Positions 8,856 through 16,555 of a stretch of DNA of 64,000 bases are shown one piece after another. The first letter of the stretch is position 1; the number at the start of each line of letters is the position of its first letter. Below the pieces are notes generated by a model. The model saw only the letters and a list, made by a program, of their open reading frames with translations. It made no database searches and was not told the DNA's origin. Both the position numbers and the translations under genes were made by a program. The stretch is from Flavobacterium cheniae (GTDB lineage Bacteria; Bacteroidota; Bacteroidia; Flavobacteriales; Flavobacteriaceae), in contig NZ_SNZC01000003.1 of the NCBI RefSeq assembly GCF_004363695.1, positions 248,001 through 312,000 on the forward strand. The letters are read 5' to 3'.

Positions 8856-8876
8856 CAACTTTGCTTCATCAAAATC
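8856..8876 (+). promoter_or_regulatory. Predicted core promoter of the TonB-dependent receptor gene
   Basis: The box CAACTTTG (8856-8863) differs by one base from TAnnTTTG and is followed by CTTCATCAAAA. No -33 TTG is placed correctly, as expected of an activator-dependent promoter. The second half of the LytTR-like site ends 33 bp upstream of the box. The start region TTTGnnTCATCAAAA recurs at the same distance in copy B (12360-12374). Confidence 0.55.
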
Positions 8877-8883
8877 AACAAAA

Positions 8884-11022
8884 ATGAAATCTTTTTTAAC
8901 TTTTTTAATCGCATTTACTTCACTAATCTCTTTTGGGCAAACCGAAATCAAAGGACAAATTGTCGATGAACAAGGAATGCCATTTGCTGGTGCCAATGTT
9001 TTTGTAATTGGAACTTATGATGGAACTACTTCAGACGAAAAGGGAAATTTTAGTTTCAAAACAACTGCTTCAGGAAATCAGAAATTACAAATTAGTTTTT
9101 TGTCGTATGAAACGATAATTTATGATTTTGTGGTTGAAACGTTTCAATCAAAAGTTTTTACAATTAAAGAAAGCCTCAATACTTTAAATGCTGTAGAAGT
9201 TACTGCAGGAACTTTCAAAGCAGGCGATAATAGTAAAGCAACTGCTCTTAAAGCGATGGATATTGTAACAACAGCTGGTTCTGCTGGAAACATTATTTCG
9301 GCTTTAGAAACTTTGCCAGGAACACAAACGGTTGGTGAAAACGGAAGATTATTTGTTCGCGGTGGTGAAGCAGACGAAACCCAAACGTATGTTGACGGAA
9401 TTCGTGTTGGGCAACCTTATGGACCAAGTGCTAACAATGTGCCAACAAGAGGTAGATTTTCACCTTTTTTGTTTAGTGGAATTACATTTTCTACTGGTGG
9501 TTATAGTGCGGAATTTGGTGATGCTTTATCAAGTGTTTTATTATTAAATACAATTGATGAACCGACTCAAAACCAAACGGATATTTCAATTATGACGGTT
9601 GGATTTGGATTAGGGAAAACTAAAAAATGGGAGAAAAGTTCGTTTACATTCAATACAAGTTACATCAATTTGGCGCCATATCAATTAGTGGTTCCGCAGA
9701 ATTTAGATTGGAATAAACCTGTTCAGTCTCTTTCAGGAGAAAGTGTTTTTCGATATAAATTTAAAAATGGAATTTTAAAAGTTTACGGGGCTTTCGATTA
9801 TTCTACATTCGATTTGAATCAGAAAGATGTAAATTTTGATGAGAAAATTCGTTTTGATTTGCAGAATAATAACTTCTATTTCAATACTTCGTATAAAGGT
9901 TATTTGAATGATAATTTACAACTTCAAACCGGATTTAGTTATGGTTATGCACAAAATAAAATCGGAATTTCTGAAGATAAAGTTGCGAATAACGAACGAA
10001 CATTACATACTAAATTCAAATTAAGAAACTCAATCTCAAACCATTTTAAATTGAGTGTTGGTGCCGATTTGTTTCACACGAATTTTGATGAGAATTTCAA
10101 TGTTTTCGGTTATGGCTATCAAAATAATTCCATTGCATTTTTCACAGAAGCGGAAGTTTTATTGTCGAGAAAAGTAGCTTTTAATGTTGGATTACGTTCT
10201 TCAAATGCTTCGGTTGTTGATGAGTTTACAGTAGAACCAAGAGTTTCATTCGCCTACAAAGTGGCTGAAAATAGTCAGTTTTCAATGGCTTACGGAAATT
10301 TCAACCAAACTGCAAAACAAGATTATTTGAAATTCAACTCTAATTTAGATTACGAAACCACTTCGCATTACATTTTGAATTATATGTACAACAAACAAGG
10401 AAGAATGTTTCGTGCGGAAGCGTTTTTTAAGGATTATAAAAATTTAGTAAAATACGATGGAACGCAAGCCAACTTTGACAGTAATTACAATAATGAAGGT
10501 TTTGGTTATGCAAAAGGCTTGGATTTGTTTTGGAGAGACAGCAAAACCATCAAGAATTTAGAGTATTGGATTTCGTATTCGTTTATTGATTCGGAACGCG
10601 ATTTTAGAAATTATGAAACTCAAGTTACGCCTTCGTTTGTTGCGAATCATAATTTTTCACTGGTTACTAAGTACTTTGTAAGTAAATGGAAATCTCAAAT
10701 TAGTGCGACGTATTCATACAATTCAGGTAGACCGTATGATAACCCAAATGTTACTGAATTTATGTCCGAAAAAACAAAATCATTCAACAATTTAAGCTTT
10801 AGTTGGGCTTATTTGTTATCCCAACAAAAAATATTGTTTTTCTCAGTAACCAATGTTTTAGGAACCGAAAATGTATTTGGTTATCAATATGCCAACACGC
10901 CTTCTATTTCAGGACAATTTCAGCGTCAAGCTATTACACAAGCAGCTGATCGATTCATTTTTGTAGGTTTATTTTGGACTATTAGCGACAATAAGAAGAC
11001 GAATAATTTGGATAATTTATAA
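8884..11022 (+). CDS. TonB-dependent receptor with CarboxypepD_reg-like domain
   Basis: Outer-membrane active-transport channel, 712 aa. Signal peptide MKSFLTFLIAFTSLISFGQ; CarboxypepD_reg-like domain about 22-95 (IKGQIVDEQGMPFAGANVFV, then DEKGNFSF); plug domain about 115-225 (NIISALETLPGTQTVGENG, RLFVRGGEADETQTYVDGI, STGGYSAEFGDALSSVL); then a beta-barrel rich in alternating aromatic strands to the C-terminus. It has no SusD partner, so it is not a classic SusC pair. Its promoter carries a LytTR-like site shared with the kinase/2TM operon 3.5 kb downstream. The stop lies 4 bp from the convergent stop of the DUF4886 gene. The ligand is unknown. Confidence 0.9.
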   Translation: MKSFLTFLIAFTSLISFGQTEIKGQIVDEQGMPFAGANVFVIGTYDGTTSDEKGNFSFKTTASGNQKLQISFLSYETIIYDFVVETFQSKVFTIKESLNTLNAVEVTAGTFKAGDNSKATALKAMDIVTTAGSAGNIISALETLPGTQTVGENGRLFVRGGEADETQTYVDGIRVGQPYGPSANNVPTRGRFSPFLFSGITFSTGGYSAEFGDALSSVLLLNTIDEPTQNQTDISIMTVGFGLGKTKKWEKSSFTFNTSYINLAPYQLVVPQNLDWNKPVQSLSGESVFRYKFKNGILKVYGAFDYSTFDLNQKDVNFDEKIRFDLQNNNFYFNTSYKGYLNDNLQLQTGFSYGYAQNKIGISEDKVANNERTLHTKFKLRNSISNHFKLSVGADLFHTNFDENFNVFGYGYQNNSIAFFTEAEVLLSRKVAFNVGLRSSNASVVDEFTVEPRVSFAYKVAENSQFSMAYGNFNQTAKQDYLKFNSNLDYETTSHYILNYMYNKQGRMFRAEAFFKDYKNLVKYDGTQANFDSNYNNEGFGYAKGLDLFWRDSKTIKNLEYWISYSFIDSERDFRNYETQVTPSFVANHNFSLVTKYFVSKWKSQISATYSYNSGRPYDNPNVTEFMSEKTKSFNNLSFSWAYLLSQQKILFFSVTNVLGTENVFGYQYANTPSISGQFQRQAITQAADRFIFVGLFWTISDNKKTNNLDNL

Positions 11023-11026
11023 CCAT

Positions 11027-12247
11027 TTAGTTTTTAATGAATTTTATTTTTTCATCAAAATTGGTCAAAATAAAATAGACACCATTAATTAAATTATCTG
11101 TTTGTATGATATAATTTGATTTATTTTCATTGTTAGTGTATACAACTTGTCCTAAAACATTAATTATATTAAAGGTAAAATTTTTATTATTGTTTATACT
11201 CAAATGTGATTTTGCTGGATTTGGATACGCAACTAAAGAAACTTGTTCAAATAAAGGGTTGCTTAATGTTTGTATATCTATTGTTTTTGTTATTATGCTT
11301 TGGCAACCATCTTTTATTACTTTTAATGTAACAGTTTTTGTTCCAGTTTCTGTAAAAGTATGTGTCAGATTAATATCACCCGATATAACTTCATTGTTAA
11401 TGTTCCATTCTACGGTAGTGTAATTGGAAGATTGATTGTTAAAAGTTACTTGAGGACCATTTATCTGGAATACAAAATCGGCATTAAGGTTATACGTGTT
11501 TATAAGCCAATTACTCCTATTTGTTAATGTTACATTGTCTGCAATTCCTTGAAAATATGTGGCATTTCCTTGGGTAACTCCACCTAAATAATTAGAAACA
11601 TTTACATTTTCTTGATAAATTGTTGTAAATGCTGTACAAGCAACTAAATAGGAACCATTCAAATTTGGATGTACATCATTATAGCTACTATGTAAAAGTA
11701 AATCTTGACTACTGCTAAAATGATTTCTTGCCGATTCTCCTGCTGGAATTAAAGGAATTCTTAGACCATGAGCCATTTTAGTTATAGAGTCTTTTATTTT
11801 AGTTTGAATATTAAAATAATCATTATAATCTGGAACATTATTAGTAGCTTTTATTCCATAAGGAATTTGATATAGAAATATTTTGGCACAAGGACTATAT
11901 TTTCTAATAGAATCAATCATTCTTTGACCTCTTTGAATAGTTGTATTTACTGGCCAAGAAACTCCTGCCGATTCAGAGGTTCCAGGTTGTAGAATTACGT
12001 TTGTCCAAACATTATTTCTCAAAAGATTATAAACATTATTATCTACATGATGATTTATAAAGCCAGTTCCTCCAGGGGCATAATATTCTGCTTGTACATT
12101 TTTGCCTTTAGAATTTGCGATTTCTTGAAACAAGTTTGGCATATTATTAAAATAAGTCATACTGTTTCCAATGAATAAAGTTTTTTCTTGTGCAGGAATT
12201 AATATTATAGATGTAAAAAAACATAATATTATGAATTTCAGTTTCAT
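11027..12247 (-). CDS. Secreted DUF4886/SGNH-like protein with PKD and T9SS class-A sorting domain
   Basis: 406 aa, exported (signal peptide MKLKFIILCFFTSIILIPAQ). Residues about 22-220 resemble DUF4886, an SGNH-hydrolase-like fold: the block-I motif is LFIGNSMT (Ser nucleophile candidate), Gly/Asn blocks are YYAPGGTGFINH and ILQPGTSES, and the C-terminal VHPNLNG provides Asp/His-like candidates. A PKD domain follows (about 245-325), then a class-A T9SS sorting domain (VAYPNPAKSHLSI ... NLINGVYFI ... KFIKN). It is probably a cell-surface or secreted hydrolase, perhaps an esterase on glycans. Its promoter abuts the second LytTR-like site. Confidence 0.8.
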   Translation of the reverse strand: MKLKFIILCFFTSIILIPAQEKTLFIGNSMTYFNNMPNLFQEIANSKGKNVQAEYYAPGGTGFINHHVDNNVYNLLRNNVWTNVILQPGTSESAGVSWPVNTTIQRGQRMIDSIRKYSPCAKIFLYQIPYGIKATNNVPDYNDYFNIQTKIKDSITKMAHGLRIPLIPAGESARNHFSSSQDLLLHSSYNDVHPNLNGSYLVACTAFTTIYQENVNVSNYLGGVTQGNATYFQGIADNVTLTNRSNWLINTYNLNADFVFQINGPQVTFNNQSSNYTTVEWNINNEVISGDINLTHTFTETGTKTVTLKVIKDGCQSIITKTIDIQTLSNPLFEQVSLVAYPNPAKSHLSINNNKNFTFNIINVLGQVVYTNNENKSNYIIQTDNLINGVYFILTNFDEKIKFIKN

Positions 12248-12267
12248 AGAATGGTAATTTGGGAAAA

Positions 12268-12296
12268 CAAATATATGTTTTTTTTATTTTATACAA
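12268..12296 (-). promoter_or_regulatory. Promoter of the DUF4886 gene overlapping LytTR-like site
   Basis: Minus strand: TTG (12294-12296), 18-bp spacer, TATATTTG (12268-12275), a perfect Bacteroidota promoter. The expected start is near 12261 and the ATG is at 12247. The TTG lies inside half-site ACAATTCAT (12293-12301) of the LytTR-like element, the same geometry as at glsA. Confidence 0.6.
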
Positions 12297-12322
12297 TTCA
12301 TCCTCAAAAATCAACAGTTCGG
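12293..12322 (+). promoter_or_regulatory. LytTR-type direct-repeat site, copy B
   Basis: Half-sites ACAATTCAT (12293-12301) and ACAGTTCGG (12314-12322), 12 bp apart. Bases 12291-12310 are identical to 8791-8810 upstream of the receptor gene. It precedes the operon that encodes a LytTR regulator, so autoregulation is the simplest reading. Confidence 0.65.
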
Positions 12323-12355
12323 TAAGTATAAGTTTTAAAAGAATAAAATCTAACG

Positions 12356-12404
12356 GAAATTTGAATCATCAAAACAATTTCAATAACAAAAACAATTTCA
12401 ATAA
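12356..12404 (+). promoter_or_regulatory. Predicted core promoter and repeated leader of the TPR-kinase-2TM-LytTR operon
   Basis: The box GAAATTTG (12356-12363; one mismatch to TAnnTTTG) sits 33 bp past the LytTR-like site, exactly as in copy A, and is followed by AATCATCAAAA. The leader then holds a 16-bp block AAAACAATTTCAATAA twice (12371-12386 and 12389-12404, period 18), which copy A lacks. The ATG is at 12421. Confidence 0.55.
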
Positions 12405-12420
12405 TTAAACATTAGAAATC

Positions 12421-13041
12421 ATGACAAAAATTATCACTATCATCGCATTATTTGTAGCTTCAGTAGTAAGTGCTCAAGGACAATTTGAACAAGGAATGGG
12501 TAAAGCATTACAAACTTGGAAAGAAGGAAAACCAGCAGAAGCGGTTGCGCAATTAGAACGAATTGCATCGGTTGAAAAAACAAATTGGTTACCAAATTAT
12601 TACATTGCTTTTATCAATACAACACAAGCTTTTGGTGAGAAAGATAAAACTAAAATGGAATCTTTATTAAGAGTAGCTCAAAAAGCACAAGATGTTTGTA
12701 ATGAGCTAGCACAAGATAATCCTGAAGTTTTAGTAATGCAAGCTATGATTCACACCGCTTGGATTGTTTATGATCCAATGACAAACGGACAAAAATTATC
12801 GGGAGATGTAATGTACATTTTAAATAAAGCTTACAAAATTGCTCCTGAAAATCCGAGAGTTGTGTTTCAAAAAGCTTCGTTTGAAATTGGAATGGCACAA
12901 TATTTTGGTCAAGATACAAAACCAATGTGTGCTCAAATTGAAAAATCTATCGAACTTTTTGCTACTTTTAAACCTGAAACAGCTTTTCATCCAAGTTGGG
13001 GATTAGATAGAGCACAGGCAGAATTAAAAAAATGTAAATAA
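12421..13041 (+). CDS. Exported TPR-like protein, first gene of the LytS/2TM/LytTR operon
   Basis: 206 aa with a signal peptide (MTKIITIIALFVASVVSAQ). The rest is helical and TPR-like: EGKPAEAVAQLERIASVEKT, WLPNYYIAFINT, LARVAQKAQDVCNELAQDNP-type helices, and a C-terminal EKSIELFATFKPE. It is probably periplasmic. It is the first gene behind the LytTR-like site B and ends 8 bp before the histidine kinase gene, so it is almost surely co-transcribed with it. A role as periplasmic sensor or adaptor for the kinase is possible but is inference from position only. Confidence 0.75.
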   Translation: MTKIITIIALFVASVVSAQGQFEQGMGKALQTWKEGKPAEAVAQLERIASVEKTNWLPNYYIAFINTTQAFGEKDKTKMESLLRVAQKAQDVCNELAQDNPEVLVMQAMIHTAWIVYDPMTNGQKLSGDVMYILNKAYKIAPENPRVVFQKASFEIGMAQYFGQDTKPMCAQIEKSIELFATFKPETAFHPSWGLDRAQAELKKCK

Positions 13042-13049
13042 AATCAATT

Positions 13050-14390
13050 ATGATTGATAAATTAATAAAACAGTTTCCAAGAGCTACCTTTATAATACTA
13101 ATTGTATTTGTGGTTTTAATTATCATAAGATTACTATCTGGAGGTTCAGTTGGGTTTAATGAAGGATTAGCTTGGCAATTTTTCTATACAACGCTTTACG
13201 GATACTCACTTTATTATGCCAATGCCATCATTTTTGTAAAACTAGATGATGTTTATCAAACCGACAGATTTTCTAGAAATAGAATTGTTCAAGGATTTGC
13301 TCTTTCGTTTATTGTATCAGTAATTGTAATTTTTTTACTTCGAATTGTAGAAGATGTATTAATTGAAGGGAAAACAATTCAAGAATTTTTAGCAAATGAA
13401 AGACCTTCTAATTACATTGTTTCAGTCGTAATTACGTTTGTTGTAACCTTAGCCATTCATGCGATTTATTTTTACAAAGCCTATCAAGAAAACAAAGTCA
13501 AAGAACAAAAAATTATTGCAGGAACCGCTTCGGCACAGTTTGAAAGTTTAAAAAACCAAATCGATCCGCATTTTTTGTTTAATAGTTTGAATGTATTGAG
13601 TTCGTTAATTGAAGAAAATCCAGAAAGTGCTCAAAAGTTCACGACTTCGCTTTCAAAAGTATATCGCTATGTTTTGGAGCAAAAAGACAAAGAATTGGTT
13701 TCGGTAGCTGAAGAATTAAAGTTTGCCAAAACGTATATGAATTTACTAAAAATGCGATTTGAAAACAGCATTACATTTGAAATTCCAGAAGGTTTTGATA
13801 ACGAAGAAGCAAAAGTAGTTCCATTATCATTGCAATTATTATTAGAAAACTGCATCAAACACAATGTAGTCAGCGAAGCAAAACCGCTTCACGTAAAAAT
13901 TACTATCGAAAATAATCAGTTGGTCGTAACAAATAATCTTCAAAAGAAAGAAGTTTTATCAAACCGAAAAGGCGTTGGACTACAAAATATCGTTAATCGA
14001 TACGCTATATTAACAAAAAGAACAGTTTTGGTAGAAGAAAATGAGCAAGAATTCAAGATTTTTCTACCTATTTTAACCAAACAAATTACCATCATGGAAA
14101 CACAAAATATATATAACGAAAACTTAGCTTATCAAAGAGCAAAAGACAAAGTAGAACAATTAAAAGGATTTTACGGCAATTTAATTTCGTATTGCATCGT
14201 AATTCCGGTTTTGATAATTATTAATTTACAATCTTCAAATAATTTTCAATGGTTTTGGTTCCCAATGTTAGGTTGGGGAATGGGATTAACCTTTCACGCT
14301 TTAGAAACTTTTGGTTACGGAAAATCATGGGAAGAGCGTAAAATAAACGAATTGATGAATAAAGACGATAATTCTAAAAACTGGAAGTAA
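13050..14390 (+). CDS. LytS/YehU-type sensor histidine kinase fused to a C-terminal 2TM domain
   Basis: 446 aa. Four membrane segments come first (about 12-30, 42-64, 82-100, 122-144), then the His_kinase core: phospho-acceptor H174 in NQIDPHFLFNSLNVLSSL, N-box LLLENCIKHN (263-272), and G-box KGVGLQN (307-313). After the kinase (ends about 345) the chain continues into a 2TM domain (about 360-440): RAKDKVEQLKGFYGNL, two helices, WFPMLGWGMGLTFHA, SWEERKINELMNKD. An in-frame ATG at 14094 (M349) starts exactly where a free 2TM protein would, so a separate short product is possible. It pairs with the LytTR regulator at 15081. Confidence 0.92.
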   Translation: MIDKLIKQFPRATFIILIVFVVLIIIRLLSGGSVGFNEGLAWQFFYTTLYGYSLYYANAIIFVKLDDVYQTDRFSRNRIVQGFALSFIVSVIVIFLLRIVEDVLIEGKTIQEFLANERPSNYIVSVVITFVVTLAIHAIYFYKAYQENKVKEQKIIAGTASAQFESLKNQIDPHFLFNSLNVLSSLIEENPESAQKFTTSLSKVYRYVLEQKDKELVSVAEELKFAKTYMNLLKMRFENSITFEIPEGFDNEEAKVVPLSLQLLLENCIKHNVVSEAKPLHVKITIENNQLVVTNNLQKKEVLSNRKGVGLQNIVNRYAILTKRTVLVEENEQEFKIFLPILTKQITIMETQNIYNENLAYQRAKDKVEQLKGFYGNLISYCIVIPVLIIINLQSSNNFQWFWFPMLGWGMGLTFHALETFGYGKSWEERKINELMNKDDNSKNWK

Positions 14391-14392
14391 TC

Positions 14393-14692
14393 ATGGAAGC
14401 AAATCAATTTGATATAGAAAAATACAACAAAGCAAAAGAAAGAGTAAAAGAATTAAAAGGATTTTACGGTCATTTAGCAAGTTATGTTGTTGTAATTCCA
14501 GTTTTGATTTTCATTAACTTGTATTTTTCGCCTAAACATATTTGGTTTTATTGGCCTATGTTAGGTTGGGGAACCGGTTTGTTTTTTCATGCTGTTGGCG
14601 TTTTTAATATCATTCCGTTTTTTGGAAAAGATTGGGATGATAAAAAGATTAAAGAAATAATGGAAAAAGAAAAAAACACAAAATGGGAATAA
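14393..14692 (+). CDS. 2TM domain protein, copy 1
   Basis: 99 aa, almost entirely one 2TM domain: a charged amphipathic start (KYNKAKERVKELKGFYGHL), a transmembrane helix (about 27-45), FYWPMLGWGTGLFFHAVGVF as the second, and a basic/acidic tail (KDWDDKKIKEIMEKEKNTKWE). It starts 2 bp after the kinase stop and is clearly homologous to the C-terminus of that kinase and to the next gene. The role of 2TM domains is not established. Being next to and fused with the kinase suggests an inner-membrane partner of the sensor. Confidence 0.88.
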   Translation: MEANQFDIEKYNKAKERVKELKGFYGHLASYVVVIPVLIFINLYFSPKHIWFYWPMLGWGTGLFFHAVGVFNIIPFFGKDWDDKKIKEIMEKEKNTKWE

Positions 14693-14720
14693 TTTTATTT
14701 CCAATTAAAAAATAGAAATC

Positions 14721-15029
14721 ATGAACACACAAGACGAAATCAAATATCAAGAAGCCTTAAAACGAGTTAAAAAAATTAAAGGCTTTTACACACACGCAAT
14801 TGTATATGTTTTTGTTAACATAATGATCGTTTTTCTTAATGTTAAGAACTTAGATCCAGGCGAAAGTTATTTTCAGTTTAAGAATTTTATGACGGCATTT
14901 TTCTGGGGAATTGGTTTAGTAGCACATGGTCTTTCGGTTTTTGTACCTAATTGGATTATGGGACAAAACTGGGAAGAGCGTAAGATTAAGGAATTCATGG
15001 AGAAAGAGAAGGCGAATAAGTGGGAATAA
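14721..15029 (+). CDS. 2TM domain protein, copy 2
   Basis: 102 aa with the same layout as copy 1: EALKRVKKIKGFYTHAIVYVF, a second helix around FMTAFFWGIGLVAHGLSVF, and the tail NWEERKIKEFMEKEKANKWE, nearly the tail of copy 1 and of the kinase. It lies 28 bp after copy 1 and 51 bp before the LytTR regulator. Both short 2TM genes begin in the context AATC-ATG, which points to tandem duplication. Function is unknown beyond its membership of the operon. Confidence 0.88.
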   Translation: MNTQDEIKYQEALKRVKKIKGFYTHAIVYVFVNIMIVFLNVKNLDPGESYFQFKNFMTAFFWGIGLVAHGLSVFVPNWIMGQNWEERKIKEFMEKEKANKWE

Positions 15030-15080
15030 TCAAACGCTGAATAATGAACAACCAATGTTGAATTTTGAAGTTTTAAAACA

Positions 15081-15833
15081 ATGAATATATTAATAATCGA
15101 AGACGAAAAACCAGCAGCACGATTGTTGCAACGCAAAGTAGAAAAATTAGGATTGCAAGTGAATACCATGTTGCATTCGGTTGAAGAATCCATTATTTGG
15201 TTTCAAAACAATCCGCATCCTGATTTGATTTTTTTGGACATTCAATTGTCTGATGGTTTGTCGTTTGAGATATTTGAGCAAATCGATATTAAAAGTGCCG
15301 TGATTTTCACAACCGCTTATGATGAATATGCATTGCGCGCTTTTAAGTTAAATAGTATAGATTATTTATTGAAGCCTATTGATGAAGAAGATTTGGAAGT
15401 AGCTGTGAATAAATTCAGAGCGAGAAACCAAACGCAAAATATTTCATTAGATTTTGAAGCGATTAAGCGCATGTTAGTCAATCCATTGGAAAAAGAATAT
15501 AAAAAGCGATTTTCAGTAAAAATTGGACAACAATTAAAAGTGATTTCAATTGATGAAGTAGAATGTTTTTACAGCGAAAACAAAGGAACTTATATTCACA
15601 CTATAGACAATCGCGATTATTTAATCGATTCCACTTTAGAGGTTGTTGAAGCCGAAATCAATCCAAAAGATTTTTATCGCGTAAGCCGAAAATTCATTGT
15701 TCCGTTGAAGGCCGTTAAAGAAATTCAAGTGTATTCTAATTCAAGATTAAAAATCATTTTACCAACTTACAAAGACGATGAGGTTATTGTTGCCAGAGAA
15801 CGAGTTGGTGATTTTAAAGAGTGGATTGGATAA
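15081..15833 (+). CDS. LytTR-family response regulator
   Basis: 250 aa DNA-binding partner of the LytS-type kinase. Receiver domain 1-115: acidic pocket IIEDE (5-9), phospho-acceptor D53 in LIFLDIQLSDG, T77/T78 in VIFTTAYDEYAL, K98 in YLLKPID. LytTR domain about 140-248: FSVKIGQQLKVISIDEVECFYSENKGTYIHT, then DFYRVSRKFIVPLKAV. The genes either side of its operon and the receptor gene carry matching LytTR-type sites (8793-8822, 12293-12322), which makes both its own operon and the receptor likely targets. The stop is 4 bp from the convergent stop of the next gene. Confidence 0.95.
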   Translation: MNILIIEDEKPAARLLQRKVEKLGLQVNTMLHSVEESIIWFQNNPHPDLIFLDIQLSDGLSFEIFEQIDIKSAVIFTTAYDEYALRAFKLNSIDYLLKPIDEEDLEVAVNKFRARNQTQNISLDFEAIKRMLVNPLEKEYKKRFSVKIGQQLKVISIDEVECFYSENKGTYIHTIDNRDYLIDSTLEVVEAEINPKDFYRVSRKFIVPLKAVKEIQVYSNSRLKIILPTYKDDEVIVARERVGDFKEWIG

Positions 15834-15837
15834 ATTG

Positions 15838-16458
15838 TTAATTACAATTCTGTTCGTGTAAATCCACAAAGTAAATAATACCTTTGTCTTTTATGACTTT
15901 TTTATCTAAAGTTTCGTGAAGTTTTGGACAATCTTTAGCAAAGATTATTTCAACATTGTTTTTTAAGAAGCTAAACCAATTGGTAGCTGCTGAATCATGT
16001 AATAATATAGCATAGTTTTCATTTGGTTTATTTACATAAAACGTTCCGCTATCTTGGCTAGTTGGAGTTCCTAATGCTCCATATCCTGCTGATAGAAACC
16101 ATGCATAATATAAGTTTATTTTACCTTCTTTAACAACATGAACACATGATAACTTGCTGTCTATTTTTATTTCATTTGATTTACTAAATGGTTTAAAATA
16201 AGCTAAGTAAGTGATAAGGTATTTTTGAGTTTGTTTTTTCTTGTCGACAATATTGAAATGACTGATTTTTTCTATTTCAATTTTTTCTGATTTACCTTTT
16301 TCAGTTTCTTTAAATTTGATATGTTTATTTGCTGAATCATCTGGAAGTTCTATTAGTCCTTTTTTAACAGATTGGTCTTTCATGATCATTTCTCCTGGAT
16401 AAAATTGAGAAAATGATAAAAATGGAAGTAACAATAGAAGATAAATAGAATTTTTCAT
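15838..16458 (-). CDS. Exported hypothetical protein
   Basis: 206 aa with a signal peptide (MKNSIYLLLLLPFLSFSQ). The mature part begins FYPGEMIMKDQSVKKGLIELPDD, a pattern seen in flavobacterial exported proteins that describe a modified surface, but I recognise no family. It has few cysteines (C in KLSCVHVV, DCPKLH, QNCN) that could form a disulfide. It lies between the LytTR regulator (convergent) and the Ntn hydrolase. No function can be assigned. Confidence 0.65.
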   Translation of the reverse strand: MKNSIYLLLLLPFLSFSQFYPGEMIMKDQSVKKGLIELPDDSANKHIKFKETEKGKSEKIEIEKISHFNIVDKKKQTQKYLITYLAYFKPFSKSNEIKIDSKLSCVHVVKEGKINLYYAWFLSAGYGALGTPTSQDSGTFYVNKPNENYAILLHDSAATNWFSFLKNNVEIIFAKDCPKLHETLDKKVIKDKGIIYFVDLHEQNCN

Positions 16459-16555
16459 GAGTGTTTTAATTTAGGTATTGACTTAAAACAAATATATAAA
16501 TATTTCAATAAGTTGAATATTTTTTTGAGATTTATCTTAATAATTTAATGTACAA

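Noticed and set aside
8884..11022. A SusC/SusD polysaccharide utilisation locus
   Set aside because: There is no SusD-like lipoprotein and no glycoside hydrolase next to the receptor; the neighbours are glutaminase and the DUF4886 gene.
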